Below, in pieces: positions 25,321 through 38,700 of a stretch of DNA of 64,000 bases (position 1 is the stretch's first letter; the number at the start of each line of letters is the position of its first letter). The notes beneath the pieces are model-generated. The model was not told the origin of the DNA. It worked only from the letters and a program-made list of their open reading frames with translations, and made no database searches. Source of the DNA: Gordionus sp. m RMFG-2023 (taxonomy: Eukaryota > Nematomorpha > Gordioida > Chordodea > Parachordodidae); contig NC_088777.1 in the NCBI RefSeq assembly GCF_954871325.1, positions 2,482,509 through 2,546,508 on the forward strand. The letters run 5' to 3'. The position numbers and the translations under genes are program-made.

Positions 25321-26220
25321 CCATTCCAGCATGCCATAAGTTGGATTAAGAATTGAGTAAGACAGAAATCTTAAATATTTATTTAAAGTGGTGGTAAAAT
25401 AATGATCTCTATCACAATTTATCAGTATATACATATTTTTTTTCAATGAGAGTTAATTGTATATAACAAAAAAATTGAATATTATTTCAGCAAGAAAATA
25501 AATTAACTTTAATAATTATCCATATTTTAAATATTTGATTTATAGCATAAATTTAATATTTACAAATTACTAACAAATATAGTTTATGATATATTATTAT
25601 TTTTTTTGGTAAGGGGGGGGGGCGAGGGGCCAGGAAAATGTTGGGGAATATTTTTATACATTTAAAAAAATATTTAATAAAACTGGCAATTTCAACCTAC
25701 CCTTCTCCAGGTTCTGTCAATATAGGTTTAACCTAAAATCAAAGACCGTTTTTTGGTTCAAGTCAGAGAGTATCATTTAATTTCCAGTGGCTCTAAATGT
25801 CAAAATTTAAATTTTAGAATCCGAAATTAAGCATTAATTGTAATTTGCAAAAGCTTATCTGTAGAGAAGTTAAAACATGAACCATGTATTTGCAATATAT
25901 GGAGTAAAACCCATTATTTATCATTATATTGCCTAATAATTTAAAATTTTGTATTTTTTGGAGCCCCCATAAAAGTGAGTGTAAAATTATAAATTAAAAT
26001 TTAATCATTAATAAAATAAGTATAAATAATTAAGCTCCATCATATTATTTATTGAATTAAAAGATTAACTATTTATATTTTATTTGTTGAAGTGATATAA
26101 AATTTTTAAAATTAAAAGTTTTATTCATTAAACAATGTCTACAATTATATTTATTATTGAGAACTTTGAGGCAGTTTTATTTTATTGATAAAATAATAAA
26201 TTCTAATTTAAGCTTAGATT
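25321..26220. other. AT-rich DNA, possible 3' flank of the micro-exon gene
   Basis: A (G)10 tract lies near 25614. At 25690-25830 two acceptor/donor-like pairs occur but the intervening sequences have stops in the relevant phase, so no exon is called. AATAAA on the minus strand near 26175 could serve the gene ending at 26637. Confidence 0.35.
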
Positions 26221-26710
26221 GGTTCTAATAATTATTTAATATATTTAAACTCCAATATTTACAAAATAAAAGCATAATTATAACCCAATATTTTATATTA
26301 TAATAATAAATAATAAATGCCAACCCCCCAATATAAATAAAGAATGTTTTATAATTATCATAAGGATAATAAATTTGAAGAGTTTAATCAATTATGAATA
26401 AATATGATATCATAAATTTTCTTCTCCTTGAATATTATTAATAACGACTCCTATATCAAATCTAATTAATTATGTATATATTACAAATTTAAACCCCAAT
26501 ATTAACAAGATAAAGCATAATTATAACCCAATATTGTTCATTATAGTAATAAATAATAAATGCAAACCCAAAAAAAATAAAGAATTTTTTTTATAAATAT
26601 TGGCATAAGGATAATAAAATGTGAAGTATGTTTTCATTATTTCTTCTCCTTGGATATTGTAATATCGACACCTATATCAAATAGAATTAAATATGAATAT
26701 ATATTACGGC
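26221..26710. repeat. tandem duplication, period about 242 bp
   Basis: Two adjacent diverged copies share AAAGCATAATTATAACCCAA, AATAAATAATAAATGC, TTCTTCTCCTTG and the phrase CCTATATCAAAT. The duplicated unit contains the terminal exon of the micro-exon gene, so a second candidate last exon (about 26402-26442, also ending in a stop) lies directly downstream of the first. Confidence 0.75.
26637..26671 (-). CDS. candidate terminal exon of the micro-exon gene
   Basis: After acceptor GATATAG at 26672 the phase-1 frame reads VDITISKEKK and stops (TAA at 26637-26639). Joined to E8 of block 4 the C-terminus would be GILLGC-G-VDITISKEKK. A second copy in the downstream tandem duplication reads VVINNIQGEENL then stop, so either could be the last exon. 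Confidence 0.5.
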
Positions 26711-29700
26711 ATGTATTTCAAATTTTCTTGCAATTTAATTATTATATTTAGCAATAATAAATGATTCAATATATATTTGACAATACCCAGATTGAATAAA
26801 ATATTTTCCAATCAATACTTTTATTATAAACCAAAATTTTCTATCCTATAAGCTTTTTTAGTTACTTAATGTTCTTTTTTAAACAATATGGTCTTATCCG
26901 GATCAAATTTTATATTTAAAAAGTACCCCTATTATGTTATTTTTAAAAATAAGCTACAAATGGATATAAATTATTGCACATAAATTATATTTAATTATAA
27001 AAATTTTGTCAAAATTTATTTGGTTCCTATCTTCTAACATTATTTATTTTTTATCATTTAAACCGCACCCCAAAAGAATGCCTATGCCCTCTTATTAAAC
27101 TAATATTGGCCATGGCAAAGATTTACACCAATAGAAAAAGAAATATAAAAGATATTTTATACTTACCATTTTGCTGTACAAGATATTTAGCTTTATAATA
27201 TTTTATTTTTTTTAATCATTCAAATATATAGCTATTTATTGCTTCTATTTTAAAACTAAAATGCTCATAATAAAAAATGCCTCAACGTCAACGCTCAGAA
27301 TAAATAGTTAATGCTCAGTAAAAAAATACTGAATCCTCAGAATTATTTCAATTCTTAGAAGAAAAACTTAATTCTCTTGAAAAAATACCAATTTCTCAGG
27401 TATATAACTGAAACTCTCAAATTAAATAATGGCTCAGAAAAATATATTAAGTGCTGAAAATCATTTTATTTTAAGAATAATATATTCAACAGGAACTTTT
27501 TGGTATTTTTAAAAATATGAGTAATTAAGGAATTGATAATTTTGAGCAATTAAGTTTTTATTTTGAGCGAAATACCATATTGTTATTTATCTTTATATAC
27601 TTGTTACATGACTCATAATCTGCACATATTCGAAGACTAAAATATTATTGTTTAGAGTTTTATTATATAAATTATATTTAAACCTTTCTCATGATATGTT
27701 TTGTTTCCTAAAATAAAAAAATTATATATATATTTCTTTCTATGATATTCATTCTCATCCTATTTGTCAAAATCACTTTAAAATTAGATGGTTGTTTTAT
27801 TAATTAATTTTAATTATAAAATAATATAAATATTTTAAATATATGTGTTAATAATTTAAAATGTTAATATTATTATTAATAATAAATTAAAGTACCTAAG
27901 GATATTTTCAGAGTACCATTTTTTATTTTTTCTAGATTTAATAAATTTAAATCCATCACCTTTATATATATATATCTACTCTAAAAATATAATCATATTA
28001 AAATTTAAGTGCTGCACATATTGAATTTGTGAATTAAGATTTAAAAATAAATAATTTTATCTTTTTAAATAGATATTATACCTAAATTCTTTAAGACAGC
28101 TTTAAAGTTAAAAAAAAATTTAAAGAAATTAATTAATTGATATTTTAATTAAAAAATATTTATATTATAAGAAACTGTTAAACTGATTTACTTCCACTAG
28201 GTCTTGATTTATATTTTACTATATATGTGTACAAATTTAAACTTATTATATCAAATGGAAATATAAAGTAATGATCATAATCACTACAAGAATTGTTTTA
28301 TTTGTCTATTAACACCGATCTATACTAACTAATTTAATTATATATAATTCAATAAGATATCGATTTGGAATGGATAGTTGATAATCTAACAAATGAATAC
28401 TATATTTTTTTACTAATTTTTAATTACTGAACTCAATACAATTTATATTAAGCCTGAAAGGCGTATCAGAATATTTTCGATATTTACAAATTGTTATATT
28501 ATCTTATGTCTCTACTTTTAAGACATCTGGTGTTATTTTTTTTAAGCTTATCTTAAATTCATCTTAAGCATATTCCTTGTAAAAAAAACCACTATAATAA
28601 TCATTTTTTCCAATTTTCTCGTGTTCTAACTTATCATTTGAATATTCTTTTAAATAAAATGCTCTTATGACTCCCACAATTATTTATTTACTGTATTTTA
28701 AATATTAATTTACATAAATCGCCATAGAACCTGTCCTGAATTTATTTAATGAAGTTTAGATCAAAAAAAAGTAGTTTATATTTTTAAAAAAATAATAACT
28801 TTCTAAAATAATTACGAGGAAATAATTCATGATAAAATCGAAGGCTATATATAAAAATAGCCATTTTTTAAAATTCATTTTCTGGCAAATTTTACGCTTT
28901 TTAGATGGCAATGAGAATGAGCAGAATTTTTTTACATATAATTTTATTTTGAGGTATACCGAAATATTAAACAATGATGGCAATCAGGCTCGTTTAAAAT
29001 TTTTTAAAACAATAATGTTTTTAATTTATTGGAGTACGTTAATAAAAATTATGTTAAAATATAAGATCATACCAGATAAGACAATATTTTTGTCTTTAAA
29101 AGGCGAATTTACAAAAGTGGGTTGATTTCCATTTTTTAATAAACATAATTTTTAGCATATCATAAACAATCATTTATATTTGGCTATAAATAAATATAAA
29201 GCTATATTTTACCGGCAATTTCATTTTCTTGTTCTACATTAAAATTATGCTATATTAATAATTTATTATATATGTACCTATATTGATCGTGATTTTATCC
29301 CTCGATCCTAAAATATTAAATTTTATTTATTATAAAAAGAAAGACCATTTCTAAATTTACTTATTGCGATCAATAAATTTTCATCTTAAGTATTTTTTAA
29401 AATGATTAAATATTAATAGAAATTCTGAGTTGGATAATAACATACCATGAATTAACATATTTGGTTTAAAGTATTCTAAAGGAAATATAAATGTTAATAA
29501 AAAATTTATTAACTAATTATACTTTTTGAAACCATGGACATATTTCCTAAATATCATTTTATAAAAATTTTTTATGTAAACATTGATTGGTAAACACTAA
29601 GTAAATCTTTATAATTTGTACTAAATGTTTCATGGTAATGTAATAGATCTTAAAAATATCATAAATAATAAACCTGTTGTTATTATGATAGCACCATCTA

Positions 29701-32700
29701 TAAATAAAGAATGTATTTAGAAAATATGTTTTAAGGGGATTAATCTTTAATAAATACTTTCCGCTTTGCAAATGATATTCTCTAAAATAATTTTTAATTA
29801 AAAATTTTTATAATAAGCAATACAAATGATCTTTTACTGGTATTATAAGGTGGGATTTTCATACAAACTATAATAGTTTCATCTAAACAGGTATATTTTT
29901 GAAATAAATATTATACATAGCTATAATTAATATATTTATTCAATTAACATTTTAGATTGCTTATTGGTAAGACTATTCGTTATTTGTATTTTAACCTCTT
30001 AAACCTGAAACATTTTCATTACTAAATCATGTTTTATAATAAATTTCTATTGAACAAATGAGAAATATCTTGAAGGATAGACTGGAAAACAACTTCCTAT
30101 TCATAGAGTTTATTTATTTCATGAAACAAATTATTTAATAAACATAGAGAAAAAAAAGTTGTTAATTGTATTAAACATAATCGAAAGTTTTTTTTCCGGT
30201 GATGATTTCATTATTTACTATCATAGAATTTAAAATATATTATGGTGCAATTTCGTCAAATTATTATTGGAAAATAGGAATATCATAACCTTAAGATCTT
30301 TTGAAACTCCAGCCAAAGACTTTCAATTTTAAGACCAATTGATATAGCCAGACATGATAAACTTGTATATAATATTCCGAAGACAAAACCTCAAATAAAT
30401 TTTATTTTAATGATATTTCTTTAGAAATTGTGAACAATTTTTTGGTTTCAAAATCAGTTCAATAGGTAATGATATTAAAAATAGACAAAATGTAGCCTAT
30501 ACGTTTTTCTATTCTTTGAAATCTCTTTAGAATTCAAATATTATATCATCTTACTTAGAATTTAAATATTTGTAACCATATTTAAATCAATTATTCATGG
30601 TTTTCAGTTGTTAATCTTAACTTTGTCTGAGAATTATTAATACTATCAAAAAGCTTGATATATCCAATGAAAATTTATACAAAATCACACGTCGCTCTAC
30701 ACTGCTATGTGGTAATTTTATTTCTTTGGACACAATTTGCGATACTACTTTTAATCATAGCCCCAAAGTTTATCCACATGGTCTTAAACCCAGATGCCGC
30801 TTAAAAACCTCTAATATCAATATTATATATTAAAATTATTAATTAATAAATCACCCTCATAAATTACTCATTTTCCCAGAATAGCACAAAACAGAAAGGA
30901 ATGTAGGAATTACATTCAGATTGCAACATATCCCTAATTATCACAATCAAATATTAACTTTTTGTAAAAAAAAATTCAATAATTTATTAGAATAAAAATC
31001 TTTCATTAATTTACTTCGATACATGGAATCTTCATTTATTTCTAATCATTAAGATAAGATATAAAAATATTTATGAATTTCATATAAATTTTTTCAATAA
31101 ATATTACCAGATAATAACTTTAAAAATTTTTCATTCAACGATTTAAAAAAAAAAATTAATCTCACCGGCTTCCACAACTAATTTTTTTTTAAAATTTCAA
31201 ATATATGTTAAAATATCAAGATTATTTTATGATTTTAAAAAGAGATTCAGTAGTAGAGCAAATATCTGTATTTTTATTAAAAATCCAAAACTGAAAGGTA
31301 AGAATATCAATAAAAATTTAATTAGGAGATGTGCTCTTTTTGATGAAATACCAAAGCATAATTTTTTTCTTAGGAATCTATAGGGAAGGGCTTTCATAAA
31401 TTTTATTTTAATTTGATATCATATAGATGCCGATTTAATCCTTTCCACTCCATTATCATAGTTAAATATGGACTGCGTGTTTTTTATTAATATATAGATC
31501 TCATTATTAATTACGTGTAAAATTGGCTAAATAATACATAATATAATGAATAATACTAATAAATATTTATTTTTCACATTATAAAAGATAAAATGACAGC
31601 AAAATTAGAAAAAATAATTTATGTTTAACGCTAAGTGCAAAGTCAAAAATTCAATAAAAAATTATTATATAATTAATTAATTATAAATTTTCAATATATC
31701 CAATGTAAAACATATTGTTGATATTAAGTACCATTATGCTGTATGAGACATGGTTTAACGTCTAAATTTTTTTTTATATAAACCATAATAAATGATAAGT
31801 TTATTATATATTTTTTTAAACCTTTATCAGATATAATTCCGATATACCAATAGGCTATTATTAAAATAATTAGTAAGCATGTATATTATAATAATATATA
31901 TACTTGGACCACGGAATATTTCAGTATTTCCTAAGAATGAGAAAAAAAAATATTATATAGATTGATATTTTTTTTGAAACAATAAATTAGAATTGAAGTG
32001 TTTTGTGATTTTAAATTAGGCTAGAAGTCAAAATATAATATATGCAAAAACATAAGGTTATATAACGGTTGATATTAAAATAATTAGTTTCTTTCATATT
32101 TAATTTTAAACAAGTATTGGATCGATATTATTTTTCAAATAAAGGAATAAAGGAAGGATTTATTTGATACACGTATTATGGAATCTGAGATGGATAAGGA
32201 AGAGTTTTTAAAAAACAACTTCTAATTCCCTATTTGAATTTATAATCGAGTTTTTTTTTGTTAGGAAAAGGGAATCATATTTTCTCAATTCTTATTGATA
32301 TTTTCTTGTCTAATTGATTTGAAAAACGGAATCTAAACACTAAAGATTAGAAGAATTTAAAGGGACCTATATTTATTAGACTTTATGACTATTGGAAGGC
32401 AGAATTACAAATAAAAAGGGGGAACTAGACGCTAATAATATCTAATTAAAACATTTGTAAAAAAAATACATATATTATTTGAGAGTAATAGATTTTTATA
32501 TATAACAGAAGGAAAAAAAATTAAAAATTTATGTATTACTATAATTTTTTTTTTTAAAAACTACACAGAATAATAGGTAAATAGATTAGCTTTTTTACAT
32601 ATTTTTATCCTTAAATGTTATCTCTAAAAATATATTATATTAGATAGCAAGATATTAATGATTAATTTTTTGAAAATTAATGGGCCTCTTGAAGTTGTCA

Positions 32701-35700
32701 TGCTTAGAAGATAACTACAGGTACAAAAATAAAGTTATTATCCTAGGCTAAAATAGAACCCACTTTTTAGAGTAACATATTGCATAATAATAAATCTAAC
32801 CCACCTTAAGGATTTTTTTAAATATTTTTTTTACATAGGCCTAAAAATGATAATTGATAAGAAATGAACAATTGGGTATTACATTCTATCTTTATAAAAT
32901 TCTTGAAAAAATACGTGATGAAAAACATAACCCATTTTTTTCTGTGCATGAAAGGATTAAGGAGAATACTCGCTTTATTTTATATTTTCCACCGATGAGA
33001 AGCAATCGTAGATATTTACCTAGCCAAAATGTGTATCTTTTACATGATTTAAATGTTTTTAAAAATTTCATGCTTTTTTGACTAAATTTACTATTATCAA
33101 ATACGAATCAGGTCGAGCAATTTCAATTTTGATTTATTTTTTTTGCTAACTCCAAAATTAAACCTGAGAATAAAAATTTACATTTTTCAAAAAAAAAATT
33201 CATTAATTAAAATAAATAGTTTGTAATTATTTTTTTATAAATATCTGTAATGGATTACCTAAGGTTATTATTAAGGTGCCATTCAATTGGTCTAGATTTA
33301 TTAAAACATTTAAACAATAATTAAATTGAAATATATAAAATTAAAAATAATATGAGATAATATTTCGCAATATTTATTAAAATTCAATATGGTAAATTTT
33401 AAATAAGCATAAAAATCATGTGAAGATATAAATCCCGAAAAATGCCTGTAAAAACATAACTCGACCGATAAATAAGTTGAAAAAAATCTTCCTAGAAAAA
33501 AGCTTATGAATATATAATGGTGGGGAAAAAAATCCTTTAAGTCGATATTTTTAATATGCATGTATCTTTATCTTTATATATTTGATAACAGGTTAAATAC
33601 CCCTTTTTTAAAAGTAACTATAGTAATTAACTGAATTAATGTTCTAATGAGATTTCAAAAGAAATTATGCAAATATTAGGTTTTTAAAGCAATCGATTTT
33701 ATTTCAAATTTTATATTCCTATTAATAAAAACTAAGTTCACTTTCTGGGTATATTCTTCCATAGTTTTCTTTAGGAGAGCTTGAATTTTCCTTATAAAAA
33801 TAATAATCCCTATTCGCTACTCTATTTTAATTTATATACCAAATATTTTTTTTAGCTGATTTCTATAAATGGATAATGATTTATTTTATATTGAAAAATT
33901 AGGTTAAAAGTCAATATTAAAAGAAATATATGTAAAATATCCAAACAGCTAATCCACGAAATCAAAGATAAAACCTATGGGGCAATAAATGCTTTAATAT
34001 CGGTCATTCCTTGTCAATTATTGCCTTTAAAAAGGACCATTCAAACCTTTTCTATCAAATTATAATTATAACCCGTTAATATGCACTCTATTATGATAAT
34101 ATAAGGTATGCCTTTTAAAATTTTTAAAAATACTCGATAAATTTTTCAGAATATTGGAAAGCATAAGAAAAAATTTGCATGAATCACGCCTGTCAAATGT
34201 TATTATTTTTTTTTAATTTTCATATTTTTTCGGGAATTTTACTATTTAATTTTTATTTCCCGCAATTATTGTGGCGGAGTTATTTTCAACAGACTATCCT
34301 GTTAATAAAAAAAAATAATACCTAGTAGTGTTTGTGTCTTATCTTTATTTAACAAATTTAAAAAAATATATTAATAATTTTTATAAGAGATCTTAAATTT
34401 TCGTGTGAAATATTTGTAATTTTGTTGGATTTGATTAATAAATTAAGTAAGTCTACTTGAGTTAAACATGAGTCCTGTTATATCTTTTACTATATTTTAT
34501 TAAAATTTTAAAAAAATATATTATTATGGGATAAAATATATATAGTGAGATAGGGTAGGCAATTAATATAAAATCATCATTATTCATAAAATTTGAATAT
34601 GATCATAAGTGTGTATTCCCCTAAAAAATTAGCTATAAAAGAACGTTGTTCCTCTAAAAAAATGGGTCATTTCAGAATTAAATACCAATATTAATAGATT
34701 GCAGAAGTTTTAACTTTAAGGAGTTTTAAACATTTTAATAAATTGGTTCTGGTTCGTAAAATATTGAAAAGTGAGTTTTGGATTTTAAAACGGTTCCGAG
34801 AATTTTAATTATAATTTTAAAATTGTTAGAGAAATCCATAATTATATTTAATTTAAACAAATCAATAAATTTTTTTTCAATAATGACACAACATTTTGAA
34901 CAATATTTACAATAATTCTGCACTCATGTTAGAATCGGTAACTCCAAAATTTTTTTTATAAAAAAATTATGCTTCCTATATATTATAAAAGAGAGTTCAA
35001 TGCATCTGCAAAACATATCCTGGCCAAATCAAGATACTCAATTATTTAATTCGAAGAATGTCATATACCAATTAAATTTAATCGTTATTTGTGATTAATG
35101 TGATCTACTATTTCAAAAAAATGAGCTCGTTACCTTGAAATGTTTAATTATTCAAAAGTTTTTTTTATGTTTTAAAATTTTCATATTTAACGGGTTAACT
35201 CTGAAGAGTAAATAGAAGATAGAAACTCTGTTTATAGAAGGATGTATATAATTGTATTAACAGTGTGCCATTTTGAATTGTAGCTTATATAATAAAATTT
35301 CTATATTCGATTTTATGTTTTATTAAAAAAGTAGTAACATATCTCTCATTCTAAGAATAAAATATATTCTAAACAACAATTTGGTATATACTAAAAAACT
35401 AAATTTTACCTCTGGGTTTATTTTCTTGTTCTATTATATTAACATTCATACAATTATTACAATAATTTCTTAAAATTTATTTTACCTAAGTTAAGAGTAA
35501 GGGTTTTATTTTCCGATCCTAAGATATTAAATTATAATCATATAAAAATTACTTTTCTAAATTTACTTATTCCAATCACCAAATTTGGAGCTTGATATAT
35601 GTAAATATAATTAATTTCATGTAAAATTTGTAACAAGTTTGAAAATAATATACTTATTATGTAATAATCCTCTGTATCATTTAGGTAATCTATTATAATA

Positions 35701-38700
35701 TATACATAGTTTTTATATAATTTATTATATACATATTAAATATTATACTTTTAATAACACTTTCTAACTTTCCTATAAATGATTTTTTTTTTTTAAATAT
35801 CGTAAATATTTATAATATTTATATAAAATAGGATAATATTAAATAGAACTATTGACAACAAGCTATACTTCCAAACCTGACGTAGTAATTATGGTATTTC
35901 CATCTATAAATGAATATTATATCGAATCTTATTAGAAATCCTAAAATAAATTTGATCAAATACTTTCTTTTTCACACGTGAAGTTGACTGAAATATTTAT
36001 TTTAAATTAATATTTTTTTAGATTAAGCAATATAAATTGGTATAGCTTACTCTGATTAAATCTGCAAATTATCACATTCGCAGCTAAATAGGTGTTTAAA
36101 AATTTTAAAAAAATATATTAGTGGCATCTTTTATTATATAAAAGATGTGTATTATGGGCAAATTAAAGTATAGTATATTATATATTTAAAACGACCTAAG
36201 GCCAAATATTTACACATATCTAATAAATTAGGTACCTTTCATTAAATCATCACCTAATTATATTAACAAATAGAAAGGAATATAAAATTTTAAATATAAA
36301 TTGCAAATATATAGGATCCTACATTTAAAAATCATTGAATTATAATTAAAAAATAATATATAGTAAAACTAAAAAAGGAAGATTTATTTATTCGATTAAT
36401 TTTAATAGATAGATTAAAACATTAAGGGGAATATATAATGTCACAAATATTATAATATAATAAGTAATTTTTTTAAATATAAAATCAACCACCTTACCAT
36501 CCTCCATCAAATCAAAAGGTTATAAGGTACATTGAGTATATTTATATAGATCTTATCTGATAAAAGAGTGGAGTAAATAGCTCAAAAAACCACATAACGC
36601 AGAGAACCAACAAAATTTTTTTAAACAAATTTATTGAATGCAGAGATGCGCATGAATTAAGTTCCATAAAAAAATCTATTATTTATGGCCGAGATGGTAC
36701 AATAAAATGTTAGAAAAATTTAGTCCTGTCACGACTGTCCAGTCATAATGTTCAATAACCAGAATTTATTATAAATAGATTTAGGAAATATCTCAAATTC
36801 AAAGTATTTATTAAATACTCTAATCTCTTCTGCTTATGATTAGCTCTGCATTCCCACTTATATTGTTATAATGAGTTTTAAATTATATTTAATATGGAAT
36901 AATCGTGATTGGCAACTCTTTATTACAGTAGAGAAAGAAAGAAAGAAAGGCACTATAATTTAAAATATTTCCATATAAATGTCCCGATTAATCTGCATAG
37001 TGTTCGTAGTATCCATGTATATTTCATTCTTAGAATTAATAAATTAAAATGACTATTAAAAAAATAATAACGGCAATCATATGGATTATTTATCCTTTTT
37101 AACTACTAATTAGAGAAAGTCTTGTTAGACAGCTCGATTTGATTTTTAAAGATGGCTAACTCAATAATTTTACCAAAAAAAGAATGCCTAAACCTCAATT
37201 TGACTAATAAACTAAATCTTTAAGCCACAAGCAAATGAGATCTGCATAATACTTTTTTGGGTAAAATTTAGAGTTGGTCATTTTTAAAAATTGACTCATA
37301 TCCCCATTTAAAAACACTAATCGAAGGTCATTTTTTTTACAAAAGAAAATAATTTTTTTTTAATTTACCATTATAGTTTAGAAGATATGGTTTGGCGTCT
37401 AAAATAATTTTATTTTGAATTAGAATAACTAGTTATGCATCTTTATTTTATATACCTTTAGATGATTCAATTTCGATTGATCCAAAGACTTAAATATTAA
37501 TAAATTAAAAATCCTACTATAAAAATTTTATTTAACCTGATCCACGAAATCTTTTTGTTTGTCCTAAAAAGAAACATATTGTAATTTAAGTTTAATGAAA
37601 AGTATGTAAATTCCTTTAATATAAGGGAAATTGGTATAAGAATATTAGACACTTCCAATAATTTAAAAATTAATATTTAAATCATAACTAATTAATATTT
37701 TAATAATTATGATTACCTAACGATATTGTTATAGTACCATTTACATCTTCTAGACAAGATATATGAATTAACACATATTATTATATATATGTATATACAA
37801 ATATTTAGCTAAACCAAAAATACTATTTTAACAAGTCATAGATTTTTTTAAATTAAAAATAAATATATTAGAAAGTATTTAAATATAATTATATATTATA
37901 TATAAAGAATCATATTCGCGATATATGTAAAATTTATTAATATTATAAAAAAAATTATATGAAATAAATATATTAAAACATTTATAACCCAATTCTTATT
38001 GGAGATTCATTAAATTAGGCATTTTTTGAAATATTTAAATTATTTTTAACGATTTCAATAGCCTGTAAAGAAAAATTAACTCGTCATTAATAGATATTTT
38101 TAACTTTATTTTATTTAATTAAGTACGGAATTCTCAACACTGTTAAAATTTAAAAAAAAATATATATATTTATATACATTAGACAACAAAAGAAGTTTAT
38201 ATTTCCTTAGAAACTAGACTCGAGTCGGAGATAAGTCCACTCGGTTCATTTAGCAATACTACCATAATAGCTATATTTAATTATAATTTCATAAAACTTT
38301 TAAAAATAATATTCGATTATAGAGTAAAAATAATATATTATACGAAATATGTTACCTATTAGTCTTCGACCAGAAGCTTTATTTTAACAAATTTTTAAGT
38401 ACATTTATAGTAAAATTTTTTGTTCTTTTGAATATTTTTTAAATAATAAGTTTAATTCATGTTTTATAAAAAATTATCAATTTGAATTAAATAAGGATGA
38501 TTCATCTTTTACTATAATATATAAAATTTAAGCCACTTTATTTGATAAGTGGTGTAATAACTAATCCATGAAAGGAATCGTGCGTTAAAATGGGTAAATA
38601 TTATTTAAAAAAGAGTGTATTTGAATATGTATTATTACAAAATTTATTAAAGATTAATCATCAAATTTTTAACTCTTTATTAATAAAATAAAACATAATA

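Noticed and set aside
28756-29125. 98-codon and overlapping 75-codon frames as an intronic gene
   Set aside because: No motif, composition equals the AT-rich background, and frames overlap on both strands.
33940-33990. Extra E6-like exon (TAATCCACGAAATC)
   Set aside because: Lacks a GT donor and the conserved upstream acceptor; a valid E6 for that block exists at 31904-31930.
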